A DNA stretch of 64,000 nt from the NCBI RefSeq assembly GCF_017592545.1, contig NZ_JAGFOA010000002.1:663924-727923 (forward strand), written 5' to 3'. The translations under genes and the position numbers were made by a program. This document shows, in pieces, positions 54,248-62,225 of the stretch (its first letter is position 1; each line of letters opens with the position of its first letter). The notes below the pieces were generated by a model. The model was not told where the DNA came from. It saw nothing but the letters and a program-made list of their open reading frames with translations, and made no database searches. This stretch comes from Microbacterium stercoris. Its GTDB lineage: Bacteria > Actinomycetota > Actinomycetes > Actinomycetales > Microbacteriaceae.

Positions 54248-54556
54248 ATGATTCTTGTTCGTCAGGAGATCGGCGACGTGCTTCGGGACGTTCGTCAGCA
54301 GAAGGGTCAGACCCTCCGGCAGGTCGCCAGCAAGGCGAGCGTCGCGCTGGGCTACCTCAGCGAGGTCGAGCGCGGCCAGAAGGAAGCATCGAGCGAGATC
54401 CTGGCCTCTGTGGCCGAGGCGCTGGATGTTCCCATCTCGTCGATCATGCGCGAGGTCGGAGACCGCATCGCCGTTCTCGAGGGCGTGCAGTCGTTCCCCG
54501 ACATCGTGCCCGACGAGCTCGTGGCCGAGGTCGGCCCGGAGCTCTCGCTGCGTTGA
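54248..54556 (+). CDS. clgR: XRE-type transcriptional regulator ClgR
   Basis: A 102-residue DNA-binding protein with an XRE helix-turn-helix at about 8-68 (IGDVLRDVRQQKGQTLRQVASKASVALGYLSEVERGQKEASSEILASVAEALDV, given here as family sense rather than motif). Its place after pgsA-cinA and before DUF3046-recA matches ClgR of corynebacteria and mycobacteria. ClgR activates clp protease and stress-response genes and is itself degraded by ClpP. The C-terminus ends in hydrophobic/Leu residues, as expected for a Clp substrate. GAGGAGGGGG precedes the ATG. A CGC-N5-GCG palindrome upstream of the FKBP gene is a possible target. Confidence 0.87.
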   Translation: MILVRQEIGDVLRDVRQQKGQTLRQVASKASVALGYLSEVERGQKEASSEILASVAEALDVPISSIMREVGDRIAVLEGVQSFPDIVPDELVAEVGPELSLR

Positions 54557-54771
54557 GACGCAGCGAGTTCCTTCGCGCCGTCGACGACGAGTTCGGCGCG
54601 CGCGCCCCGATGCTGATGGGCGACCTCGTTCTGCCCGGCATCGGGTTCACGGCGCGCGATGCGCTCGACAAGGGCGTCCCGCCGCGCGATATCTGGGCCT
54701 CCCTCTGCGAGGAGATGGATGTGCCCGTCGAGCGCCGGTACGGCGTCGGGCGGCTCGAACCGCGTCCGTGA
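54553..54771 (+). CDS. DUF3046 family protein
   Basis: A 72-residue protein of DUF3046, a small family nearly always found next to recA or clgR in actinobacteria. The conserved pattern RRSEFLRAVDDEFG ... GFTARDALDKGVPPRDIWASLCEEMDVP spans nearly the whole protein. Translation probably starts at TTG, overlapping the clgR stop (TTGA), so it is coupled to clgR. Its function is not known. Confidence 0.85.
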   Translation: MRRSEFLRAVDDEFGARAPMLMGDLVLPGIGFTARDALDKGVPPRDIWASLCEEMDVPVERRYGVGRLEPRP

Positions 54772-54815
54772 CGCGGTTCGATTTCGAACGCTTTCGAATC
54801 TTCTCCGGCGTGTCA

Positions 54816-54831
54816 TCGAACACTCGTTCGA
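54816..54831. promoter_or_regulatory. LexA-type SOS box upstream of recA
   Basis: TCGAACACTCGTTCGA has perfect TCGAAC/GTTCGA arms with a 4-base centre, the actinobacterial/Gram-positive LexA consensus. It lies about 200 bases before the recA start. A degenerate second copy, TTCGAACGCTTTCGAA, sits at 54783-54798. recA is therefore very probably SOS-regulated, with the promoter in the 54832-55029 leader region. Confidence 0.85.
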
Positions 54832-55029
54832 ACGGGGCGTAATCTCGTCCCCAGGTGGTCTGACGAGGACTTCTTCTCCCGGCGGGGGCGCAGTCGACGT
54901 GAATGTCGGTGGCCCTCCCTACCGTGAGAGATGGCATCACAGCCACGCGCCTTGTCGCAGATCCCGGTCATCCCGACCGGGGCGCGGCAGCCTACAGGCG
55001 GCGGATACACGAGTGAGAAGGAGCAGGTC

Positions 55030-56085
55030 ATGGCATCAGCAGCGGATCGCGAGAAGGCTCTCGACGCAGCCCTCGCCCAGATCGACAAGCAGTTCGGCAA
55101 GGGCTCGGTCATGCGACTGGGCAGCGACGAGCGTGCCCCCGTCGAGGTGATTCCCACGGGCTCGATCGCCCTCGACGTCGCCCTCGGCGTCGGCGGCCTG
55201 CCCCGTGGGCGCATCATCGAGATCTATGGCCCCGAGTCGTCGGGTAAGACGACGCTCACGCTTCACGCGATCGCCAATGTCCAGCGGGCCGGAGGCATCG
55301 CCGCCTTCGTCGACGCGGAGCACGCGCTCGACCCCGAGTACGCCAAGAAGCTCGGCGTCGACATCGACCAGCTGCTGGTGTCCCAGCCCGACACCGGTGA
55401 GCAGGCGCTCGAGATCGCTGACATGCTGATTCGATCCGGCGCGATCGACCTCGTCGTCATCGACTCCGTCGCGGCGCTCGTGCCTCGCGCCGAGATCGAG
55501 GGCGAGATGGGCGACTCCCACGTGGGTCTGCAGGCTCGCCTGATGTCGCAGGCGCTTCGTAAGCTCACGGGTGGCCTGAACCAGACCAAGACCACCGCCA
55601 TCTTCATCAACCAGCTGCGCGAGAAGATCGGCGTCTTCTTCGGCTCGCCCGAGACCACTGCGGGTGGAAAGGCGCTGAAGTTCTACGCATCGGTGCGTCT
55701 CGACATCCGTCGCATCGAGACCCTCAAGGACGGCGCCGAGGCGGTCGGAAACCGCACGCGCGTCAAGGTCGTCAAGAACAAGATGGCCCCGCCCTTCAAG
55801 CAGGCCGAGTTCGACATCCTCTACGGCGTGGGCATCTCCCGCGAGGGCAGCCTGATCGACTTCGGTGTCGACCACGGCATCGTCAAGAAGTCCGGCTCCT
55901 GGTACACCTATGACGGCGATCAGCTCGGTCAGGGCAAGGAGAACGCGCGCAACTTCCTCATCCAGAATGCGGATGTCGCGCTCGAGATCGAGAACAAGAT
56001 CAAGGAGAAGCTCGGCATCGGGCAGCCCAAGGCCGTGACCGCCGACGCCCCGGCCGAAGAGGCAGCGGCCCGCAAGTCGGCCTGA
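55030..56085 (+). CDS. recA: Recombinase RecA
   Basis: Binds single-stranded DNA, drives homologous recombination and triggers LexA self-cleavage. The 351 residues match the family. The N-terminal [23 protein letters not shown] is at about 8-30, Walker [11 protein letters not shown] at about 67-76 and [19 protein letters not shown] (Walker B and L1) at about 140-158. L2 with [28 protein letters not shown] is at about 190-217, and the C-terminal tail is Ala/Glu-rich. AAGGAG with a good spacer precedes the internal ATG, so the longer in-frame ATG at 54931 was rejected. It is SOS-controlled by the upstream LexA box and is followed immediately by a 4 x 24-bp repeat. Confidence 0.97.
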   Translation: MASAADREKALDAALAQIDKQFGKGSVMRLGSDERAPVEVIPTGSIALDVALGVGGLPRGRIIEIYGPESSGKTTLTLHAIANVQRAGGIAAFVDAEHALDPEYAKKLGVDIDQLLVSQPDTGEQALEIADMLIRSGAIDLVVIDSVAALVPRAEIEGEMGDSHVGLQARLMSQALRKLTGGLNQTKTTAIFINQLREKIGVFFGSPETTAGGKALKFYASVRLDIRRIETLKDGAEAVGNRTRVKVVKNKMAPPFKQAEFDILYGVGISREGSLIDFGVDHGIVKKSGSWYTYDGDQLGQGKENARNFLIQNADVALEIENKIKEKLGIGQPKAVTADAPAEEAAARKSA

Positions 56086-56201
56086 TGTCTCGGCGTCGCT
56101 CGATGACCGTGTCTCGGCATCGCTCGACAACCGTGTCTCGGCATCGCTCGACAACCGTGTCTCGGCATCGCTCGACAACCGGGGTGATTTATGGAATCTG
56201 A
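56085..56201 (+). CDS. Possible repeat-encoded small basic peptide between recA and recX
   Basis: An ATG that overlaps the recA stop (TGATG) opens a 38-codon frame reading MSRRRSMT, three copies of VSRHRSTT and a short GVIYGI end. It runs through the whole tandem repeat and stops 11 bases inside recX. Its start is placed for translational coupling with recA, and its stop for coupling to recX. It would be very Arg/Ser/Thr-rich. It may simply be a chance reading of the repeat; no homologue is known to me. Confidence 0.2.
   Translation: MSRRRSMTVSRHRSTTVSRHRSTTVSRHRSTTGVIYGI
56086..56181 (+). repeat. Four tandem 24-bp repeats between recA and recX
   Basis: Starting one base after the recA stop codon, a 24-bp unit (TGTCTCGG...CGACAACCG) is repeated four times without gaps (56086, 56110, 56134, 56158). 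Units 2-4 are identical; unit 1 differs at three positions. There are no spacers, so it is not CRISPR. The copy number may vary between strains and set the recA-recX distance. Confidence 0.95.
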
Positions 56202-56919
56202 TGATCTCGCCCCCGTGATCCCGCTGTTCGGCGGCGCGGCGCCCCAGGCGCCCGCCGCCGAGCCTGCGGATCCTGGCGCAAAGGACTGGCACACCACGTG
56301 GCGCGACCTGGGCTCCCGTCCGGGCGACCGCCGGCCCGTACCGGTGCAGCCCCTCGCGATCAAGCCGGCCGGGGGAGTGCGCTTCGTCGAGCTGCCCGAC
56401 GAGGAGACGGGCGACGAGCCCGATCTGGAGAAGCTGCGTGCCGACGCCGAGGAGCGACTCGTCAAGGCGCTCCGCCGCCGCTCGCTGTCGGTCTCGGAAG
56501 CACGGGCGAAGCTGCGCGAGAGCGAGCTCGACGCGGACGCCATCGATGAGATCGTCGATCGGTTCTCACGGATCGGTGCACTCGACGACGCGGCCCTCGC
56601 CGACCAGCTGGTCTACGCCGGCGTGGAGCGCAAGAACCAGGGGCGTCGCGCCATCGCCCAGGCGCTGTCGGCGCGCGGCATCGACCGGGCGACCATCGAC
56701 CAGGCGCTCGAGATGCTGCCCGACGATGACTACGAGCGCGCGCTCGAGTACGCCCGAGGCAAGGCGAACGCGCTGCTCCGCTTCGACGACGACACCGCAC
56801 TGCGCCGCCTCAGTGGTCAGCTCGCGCGTCGCGGGTACGGCGGTGGACTTGCTCTGTCGGCCGCGCGCGCGGCGCTCGACGAGGCGCGAAGCCCACGTTC
56901 GCGCGTGAGATTCGACTGA
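56191..56919 (+). CDS. recX: Regulatory protein RecX
   Basis: A 242-residue inhibitor/modulator of RecA filaments. The first about 75 residues are an Ala/Pro/Asp-rich extension, common in actinobacteria. The three-helix RecX repeats follow: ALRRRSLSVSEARAKLRESELDADAIDEIVDRFSRIGALDD at about 91-131, NQGRRAIAQALSARGIDRATIDQAL at about 150-174, and a third repeat ending RLSGQLARRGYGGGLALSAARAAL. The GGGGTGATTT before the ATG is a fair ribosome site. It is downstream of recA and separated by the tandem repeats. Confidence 0.9.
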   Translation: MESDDLAPVIPLFGGAAPQAPAAEPADPGAKDWHTTWRDLGSRPGDRRPVPVQPLAIKPAGGVRFVELPDEETGDEPDLEKLRADAEERLVKALRRRSLSVSEARAKLRESELDADAIDEIVDRFSRIGALDDAALADQLVYAGVERKNQGRRAIAQALSARGIDRATIDQALEMLPDDDYERALEYARGKANALLRFDDDTALRRLSGQLARRGYGGGLALSAARAALDEARSPRSRVRFD

Positions 56920-56980
56920 TCTCGCCGGAGACGGAGCTCCCCGGCCCCTCACGGTGATCGAAACGTAGAATGAGCGGGCT

Positions 56981-58528
56981 ATGACCACTCCCTCCAGCGC
57001 CCCGACCCTCATCGAGCCGTCGCCTGCGGCCCTCACCGTCGACGGCCGCGCACGCTCCTATGAGGTACGCACGTTCGGCTGCCAGATGAACGTCCACGAC
57101 TCCGAGCGACTCGCCGGCTCGCTCGAGAGCGCCGGATACGTGAAGGCGACGGACGGCGAGGACGCCGACGTCGTGATCATCAACACCTGCGCGGTGCGCG
57201 ACAACGCCGCGGGCAAGCTGTACGGCACGCTGGGCCACCTCAAGTCCCGCAAGGACAAGCACGCGGGCATGCAGATCGCGGTCGGCGGGTGCCTCGCGCA
57301 GATGGACAAGGACGCCGTCCAGACGAAGGCGCCCTGGGTCGACGTCGTCTTCGGCACCCACAACATGGGATCGCTCCCGAGCCTGCTCGAGCGCGCGCGC
57401 CACAACGGCGAGGCCGAGCTCGAGATCCTCGAGTCGCTCGAGACCTTCCCCTCGACTCTTCCCACCAAGCGCGACTCCGTCTACAGCGGCTGGGTCTCGA
57501 TCTCGGTCGGCTGCAACAACACCTGCACGTTCTGCATCGTCCCCAGCCTGCGCGGCAAGGAGAAGGACCGTCGCCCGGGCGACATCCTGAACGAGATCCG
57601 CCTGCTCGTCGAAGACGGCGCGATCGAGGTCACGCTGCTCGGCCAGAACGTCAACTCCTACGGGGTCGAGTTCGGCGACCGCGAGGCGTTCGGCAAGCTG
57701 CTGCGCGCCGCGGGCGAGATCGAGGGGCTGGAGCGCATCCGCTTCACCAGCCCGCACCCCGCGGCCTTCACCGATGACGTCATCCACGCCATGGCCGAGA
57801 CGCCGGCGGTCATGCCGCAGCTCCACATGCCGCTGCAGTCCGGCAGCGACCGGATCCTGCGCGAGATGCGTCGCTCCTACCGGTCGGCCAAGTACCTCGG
57901 CATCCTCGATCGTGTGCGCGAGCGCATCCCGAACGCGGCGATCTCGACCGACATCATCGTCGGCTTCCCGGGTGAGACCGAGGAGGACTTCCAGGAGACG
58001 CTCCGCGTCGTGGAGCAGGCCCGTTTCGCCAGTGCCTTCACGTTCCAGTACTCGATCCGCGAGGGCACCCCCGCTGCGACGATGCCGAACCAGGTTCCCA
58101 AGGAGATCGTGCAGGAGCGCTACGAGCGCCTGGTCGCCCTCCAGCAGCGCATCACGCTCGAGGAGAACCAGAAGCAGCTCGGTCGCTCGCTGGAGGTGCT
58201 CGTGTCCACGGGTGAGGGCAAGAAGGACGCCGCGACCCACCGCCTCACCGGCCGCGCAGAAGACAACCGTCTTGTGCACTTCGAGGTTCCGGAGGGATCG
58301 CCGATCCCGCGCCCGGGCGATGTCGTCACCGTCACCGTCACGCATGCCGCGCCGTCGCACCTGCTCGCCGATTCTGCCGACGGCGCGCCGCTCGCGATCC
58401 GCCGCACTCGTGCCGGCGACGCGTGGGACCGCTCGCAGGCGGAGTCGTGCGGCGTCCCGGCGCCGGGCTCGACCACCGAGGGCGGCGCTGTGAAGCTGGG
58501 GCTCCCGATGCTCCGCATCGTCGGGTGA
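56981..58528 (+). CDS. miaB: tRNA-2-methylthio-N6-dimethylallyladenosine synthase MiaB
   Basis: A radical-SAM methylthiotransferase that modifies i6A37 of tRNA, acting on the product of MiaA. It is 515 residues. The N-terminal UPF0004 domain holds the auxiliary [4Fe-4S] cysteines Cys34, Cys70 and Cys104. The radical-SAM cluster is in GCNNTCTFC (Cys178, Cys182, Cys185). The TRAM domain lies at about 385-455 ([32 protein letters not shown]). The stop overlaps the miaA start. A TAGAAT hexamer nine bases before the ATG suggests a very short leader. Confidence 0.95.
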   Translation: MTTPSSAPTLIEPSPAALTVDGRARSYEVRTFGCQMNVHDSERLAGSLESAGYVKATDGEDADVVIINTCAVRDNAAGKLYGTLGHLKSRKDKHAGMQIAVGGCLAQMDKDAVQTKAPWVDVVFGTHNMGSLPSLLERARHNGEAELEILESLETFPSTLPTKRDSVYSGWVSISVGCNNTCTFCIVPSLRGKEKDRRPGDILNEIRLLVEDGAIEVTLLGQNVNSYGVEFGDREAFGKLLRAAGEIEGLERIRFTSPHPAAFTDDVIHAMAETPAVMPQLHMPLQSGSDRILREMRRSYRSAKYLGILDRVRERIPNAAISTDIIVGFPGETEEDFQETLRVVEQARFASAFTFQYSIREGTPAATMPNQVPKEIVQERYERLVALQQRITLEENQKQLGRSLEVLVSTGEGKKDAATHRLTGRAEDNRLVHFEVPEGSPIPRPGDVVTVTVTHAAPSHLLADSADGAPLAIRRTRAGDAWDRSQAESCGVPAPGSTTEGGAVKLGLPMLRIVG

Positions 58529-59454
58529 CCGGCCGGCTCTGGGCTGTCGTCGGCGCCACCGGCACCGGCAAGAGCGACCTCTCGCTCGACCTTGCAGAGG
58601 CCTTCGCCGCGCGTGGCGAGAGCGCGGAGGTCGTGAACGCCGACGCCATGCAGCTCTATCGGGGCATGGACATCGGCACGGCAAAGCTGCCGATCGCCGA
58701 ACGGCGGGGCATACCGCATCATCTCTTCGACGTGCTCGACGTCACGGAGGACGCGGCCGTCGCGGCCTACCAGCGGGACGCGCGCGACGCGATCCAGGAC
58801 ATCCTGGGACGCGGAAAGCACGCCATCCTGGTCGGCGGCTCCGGCCTCTACGTGTCGAGCGTGCTGTTCGACTTCCGCTTTCCGCCGCGTGACCAGGCGC
58901 TGCGTGCGCAGCTGGAGGCCGAGCTCGCTCAGCTCGGCGCCGGAGCGCTCCACGCGCGGCTGCGGCAGCTCGATCCGGCCACTGCGGAGCGGGTCGACCC
59001 GCAGAACGGTCGCCGTCTTGTGCGCGCCCTCGAGGTCATCGCTCTCGGTGAGGCGACGCACGGCGCCGCACTGCCGCAGGAGCCCGTCGCCTGGCGGCCC
59101 GCGACCGTGCTCGGGCTGCGGATGGAGCGCCCCGCGCTTGTCGAGAGACTCGATCGACGCGTTCTGCGGATGTGGGCGGACGGCATGCTCGACGAGACCG
59201 CGCGACTGCGCGCCGCGGGGCTGGAGCGTGGCACAACCGCTCCGCGTGCCATCGGCTACGCCCAGGCGCTGGCACAGCTCGCGGGCACCATGACCCAGGA
59301 CGAGGCGATCGCCGAGACCCAGGCACTCACTCGCCGTTACGCCCGCCGTCAGGTCTCGTGGTTCAAGCGTTACGCGCCGAGTGCCGACCTCGACGTCCGC
59401 TGGTTCGACGCCGGCGACGTCGACGCTGCCGCCATCATCGCTCACGCCGGCTGA
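58525..59454 (+). CDS. miaA: tRNA dimethylallyltransferase MiaA
   Basis: Transfers a dimethylallyl group to A37 of tRNAs reading codons that start with U; the product is the substrate of MiaB. The 309 residues match the family. The P-loop [11 protein letters not shown] is at about 9-19, [18 protein letters not shown] at about 38-55, [10 protein letters not shown]-like [13 protein letters not shown] at about 62-74 and VGGSGLYV at about 109-116. The C-terminal [14 protein letters not shown] at about 272-285 is present. It starts at GTG overlapping the miaB stop, so the two are co-translated. Confidence 0.95.
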   Translation: MTGRLWAVVGATGTGKSDLSLDLAEAFAARGESAEVVNADAMQLYRGMDIGTAKLPIAERRGIPHHLFDVLDVTEDAAVAAYQRDARDAIQDILGRGKHAILVGGSGLYVSSVLFDFRFPPRDQALRAQLEAELAQLGAGALHARLRQLDPATAERVDPQNGRRLVRALEVIALGEATHGAALPQEPVAWRPATVLGLRMERPALVERLDRRVLRMWADGMLDETARLRAAGLERGTTAPRAIGYAQALAQLAGTMTQDEAIAETQALTRRYARRQVSWFKRYAPSADLDVRWFDAGDVDAAAIIAHAG

Positions 59455-59524
59455 CCCGCGGCGGGAGGCGCGACGACGAGTACGCCGTCCACGTGCTGCG
59501 CCGAGCCTTTGGCAGACTCGATCG

Positions 59525-59950
59525 GTGACCATCGAGATCCGCTCCTTCCGTCCCTCCGACCAGGATCAGGTCGTGTCCCTCTGGCACGCGGCTGGTCTGA
59601 CCCGGCCGTGGAACGATCCGGTCAAGGACATCGAGCGCGCTCGGGCGGTGTGGCCCGAGCTGCTGCTCGTCGCCGCTGAGGGCGAGCTGATCGTCGGATC
59701 CGTCATGGCGGGCTACGACGGCCACCGCGGCTGGCTCTACTATCTCGCCAGCGCCCCCGACCGGCGCGGCGCCGGCATCGGTCGCCGGCTGGTCGCGGAG
59801 GCCGAGGCCCGTCTCGAGGCGCTGGGCTGCCCGAAGGTGATGCTGATGGTCCGTGCCGACAACGAACGCGTGCTCGAGTACTACGACGCGGCGGGTTACA
59901 CCCGCGAGACCTCGAGGCTCACGGGGCGCCGGCTGATCGCCGATCACTGA
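59525..59950 (+). CDS. GNAT family acetyltransferase, YpeA-like
   Basis: A 141-residue GNAT enzyme resembling E. coli YpeA. The acetyl-CoA site SAPDRRGAGIGRRLVAEAE is at about 78-96, preceded by VGSVMAGYDGHRGWLYYL at about 59-76, and the C-terminal LMVRADNERVLEYYDAAGY follows at about 109-127. The GTG start gives the typical IEIRSFRPSDQDQVVSLW beginning. It lies between miaA and dapF, a conserved place in related genomes. Substrate unknown. Confidence 0.86.
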   Translation: MTIEIRSFRPSDQDQVVSLWHAAGLTRPWNDPVKDIERARAVWPELLLVAAEGELIVGSVMAGYDGHRGWLYYLASAPDRRGAGIGRRLVAEAEARLEALGCPKVMLMVRADNERVLEYYDAAGYTRETSRLTGRRLIADH

Positions 59951-59978
59951 CGCGGATCCGTGCGGCGGCGCCCGCAAA

Positions 59979-59984
59979 TAGACT
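59979..59984 (+). promoter_or_regulatory. -10 hexamer of a likely leaderless dapF promoter
   Basis: TAGACT ends six bases before the dapF ATG. No Shine-Dalgarno sequence can be distinguished in the TGCGGG gap. Confidence 0.45.
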
Positions 59985-59990
59985 TGCGGG

Positions 59991-60869
59991 ATGACGCAGA
60001 TCGCCTTCACCAAGGGCCACGGCACCGGCAACGACTTCGTGATCATCGCCGACCCGGAGGGCGAGCTCGATCTCACCGACGAGCAGGTCGCCGCGCTGTG
60101 CGACCGCCACTTCGGCATCGGCGCTGACGGCCTCCTGCGCGTTGTGCGCTCCGCGCGTCTGGCGGAGGCAGCCGCGGCCCTCGCCGAGCAGCCCGACGCC
60201 GAGTGGTTCATGGACTATCGCAACGCCGACGGCTCCAAGGCCGAGATGTGCGGCAACGGTGTGCGGGTCTTCGCGCACTATCTGCTCGAATCGGGGTTTG
60301 CCGAGCTCGCGGCCGGTGCCACGCTCCCCGTGGGCACGCGTGCGGGAGTGCGTGAGGTGCGGCGAGCGGACGGCGGCTACCAGGTCGACATCGGCCGCTG
60401 GCGCGCCGAGCCGGGCGACCCCCTCGTCACGGCACGCGGTCTCTCGGTCGCGCGCCCCGGCCTCGGCATCGACGTCGGCAACCCGCACGTTGTGGTCGCG
60501 CTGGCCTCGGACGCTGAGCTCGACGGACTCGACCTCAGCGTCAAGCCCGTGATCGAACCGGCCCCGCCGCGTGGCGCCAACGTCGAGTTCGTTGTGCCGC
60601 GGGAGCCCCTGGTGAAGGACGGCGTGGGCCGCGTGCGCATGCGCGTCTACGAGCGGGGAGTGGGCGAGACGCTCAGCTGCGGCACGGGTATCACCGCCAC
60701 GGCCCTCGCGGTGCGCGACTGGGCCGGACGCGGCGCGCCCGACACCTGGGAGGTCGAGGTGCCCGGGGGAACGCTGGGCGTGCGGATGTTCCCGGCAGAG
60801 GACGGTGAGCACGTCGCTCTCTCGGGCGCTGCGGCGCTCGTCTACTCGGGCACGGTCGAGCTGGCCTGA
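59991..60869 (+). CDS. dapF: Diaminopimelate epimerase
   Basis: Interconverts LL- and meso-diaminopimelate, giving the peptidoglycan and lysine precursor. It is 292 residues. Two catalytic cysteines are present: Cys87 in [10 protein letters not shown] and the second in [10 protein letters not shown] at about 229-238. [11 protein letters not shown] at about 11-21 and [10 protein letters not shown] complete the site. Both halves of the duplicated fold are intact. With dapA and dapB, it covers part of the DAP pathway within this window. The next gene starts two bases after its stop. Confidence 0.95.
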   Translation: MTQIAFTKGHGTGNDFVIIADPEGELDLTDEQVAALCDRHFGIGADGLLRVVRSARLAEAAAALAEQPDAEWFMDYRNADGSKAEMCGNGVRVFAHYLLESGFAELAAGATLPVGTRAGVREVRRADGGYQVDIGRWRAEPGDPLVTARGLSVARPGLGIDVGNPHVVVALASDAELDGLDLSVKPVIEPAPPRGANVEFVVPREPLVKDGVGRVRMRVYERGVGETLSCGTGITATALAVRDWAGRGAPDTWEVEVPGGTLGVRMFPAEDGEHVALSGAAALVYSGTVELA

Positions 60870-60871
60870 TC

Positions 60872-61444
60872 ATGGTCGCGCTGCGCGGTCTCGTCCTCGC
60901 GGGGGGCCGCGCGTCCCGGCTGGGCGGGCGTCACAAGCCGGGCATCCCGATCGACGGCGAGCCCATCGTGGCCCGCGCGGTCGCGGCGCTGCGTGCCGCC
61001 GGGGCCGAGGCGCTTGTTGTGGGGGAGCCCGCGGGGGTGCCGTCGGGTGTTCCGGTCGTGCGCGAGGATCCGCCCTTCGCAGGACCCCTTGCGGGCGTGG
61101 CCGCGGGCGTCGCGGCGCTCGAGCCGCGGGCCGGGGGTGTGGTGCTGCTCGTCGGAGGCGACATGCCGTTTGTGGCGGCCGGGTCGCTGCGTGCGCTCGC
61201 CGACGCGGCGGCAGATGGCGTCGCCCTGGCGGTGGACGACGCCGGCCGCGCGCAGCCGCTGTGCGCCGCGTGGGACGAGCACGTCCTGCGCAACCGTCTG
61301 GCGGCCATCGGCGACCCGGCGAACCTGCCCATGCGCCTCCTGGTCGACGGCATGGATCCGACCCTGGTTCCGTTGCCCGCGCGTGAGCTGATGGACGTGG
61401 ATACGCCACACGACCTGAGGGTGGCTCAGAACCCCGGGAGGTGA
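60872..61444 (+). CDS. NTP transferase domain protein, MobA-like
   Basis: A 190-residue nucleotidyltransferase with the GT-A-like fold. The N-terminal nucleotide loop LAGGRASRLGGRHKPGIPI is at about 9-27 and the metal-binding LLVGGDMPFV at about 90-99. This fits molybdenum cofactor guanylyltransferase MobA, which attaches GMP to molybdopterin. However, no other molybdenum cofactor gene is in the window, so the substrate is uncertain. It starts directly after dapF, and its 3' end overlaps the convergent methyltransferase gene by 19 bases. Confidence 0.8.
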   Translation: MVALRGLVLAGGRASRLGGRHKPGIPIDGEPIVARAVAALRAAGAEALVVGEPAGVPSGVPVVREDPPFAGPLAGVAAGVAALEPRAGGVVLLVGGDMPFVAAGSLRALADAAADGVALAVDDAGRAQPLCAAWDEHVLRNRLAAIGDPANLPMRLLVDGMDPTLVPLPARELMDVDTPHDLRVAQNPGR

Positions 61445-62070
61445 ATGCCCTCGGTGGGCGGGGTGCCGTGTCGGCGCACCTTGAGCACGCGGAAGCCCTT
61501 GTTCGTCGCGTGACGTGTCACGCCGAAGCCGTGTCCCAGGGTGGTGTCGAGCCAGCGGTGCAGCGAGTCCGAGCCCAGGTCCTTCTTCACCACGAGGTAC
61601 GCGTCGCTGCGCTCCGCCAGACGCGGCAGCCAGGTCTCCATCAGCTCGTGCAGCACGGCCTTGCCGACGCGGATCGGCGGGTTCGACCGGATCGTGCGGA
61701 ACGTCACGTCCTCGGGCACGTCCTGCGGCAGCACCGCGTTCACGTTGTCGAGACCGAGCGCCTCCGCATTGCGCCGCACCAGATCGAGGGCGCGCTCATT
61801 GACATCGACGGCCCACACCCGCGCGTGCGGGGAGGCGATCGCGAGGCTGAGCGCGATCGGGCCCCAGCCGCAGCCGAGGTCGAGGAAGTCGCCGCCGGAC
61901 GGCGGTTCGGGAGAGTTCGCGAGCAGGACCGAAGTGCCCACATCCAGGTGCTCGGGGCTGAACACGCCGGCGGCGGTGAAGACCTCCACCATGCGTCCAG
62001 CGAGGGGCACCTGGATCCGGCGGAGGTTCTCGGCACTGGTGGGACTCGCGGAGAAATAGTGGTCCACCAT
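61426..62070 (-). CDS. Class I SAM methyltransferase, RsmC/RlmG-like
   Basis: A 214-residue methyltransferase (MTS family). The SAM-binding motif FLDLGCGWGPIALSLA is at about 62-77, the acidic motif II AVDVNERALDLV at about 88-99, and the catalytic RSNPPIRVG at about 128-136. N-P-P-[IY] marks N-methyltransferases acting on guanine or adenine in nucleic acid or glutamine in protein. RsmC/RlmG-type rRNA guanine-N2 methylation is the best guess, but these enzymes are normally longer, with an extra N-terminal domain. It is a single minus-strand gene between the mobA-like gene and hflX. Confidence 0.85.
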   Translation of the reverse strand: MVDHYFSASPTSAENLRRIQVPLAGRMVEVFTAAGVFSPEHLDVGTSVLLANSPEPPSGGDFLDLGCGWGPIALSLAIASPHARVWAVDVNERALDLVRRNAEALGLDNVNAVLPQDVPEDVTFRTIRSNPPIRVGKAVLHELMETWLPRLAERSDAYLVVKKDLGSDSLHRWLDTTLGHGFGVTRHATNKGFRVLKVRRHGTPPTEGIHLPGF

Positions 62071-62165
62071 AGGGGGCCAGCGTACCGGAGCAGCCCGCTT
62101 CCCGTGAGGGTGAGTGCGCTCCCGAGAACCGCGCTTTCACCCTCCCGCACGCGACACGCGCGGGA

Positions 62166-62171
62166 TAGAAT
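62166..62171 (+). promoter_or_regulatory. Candidate -10 element for hflX
   Basis: TAGAAT lies about 55 bases before the hflX start, giving a short leader that ends in GAAAGGC. No clear -35 is visible. Confidence 0.35.
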
Positions 62172-62225
62172 GGAAGGCTCGACGCCCGCGGATGGCCGCG
62201 ACGCGCGTCGGAACGAAAGGCATGG

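Noticed and set aside
56086-56181. CRISPR array
   Set aside because: The 24-bp units are directly adjacent with no spacers, and no cas genes are present.
60872-61444. Evidence for a molybdenum-cofactor gene cluster
   Set aside because: Only one MobA-like nucleotidyltransferase is present, and its neighbours are dapF, a methyltransferase and hflX, none of them related to molybdopterin.
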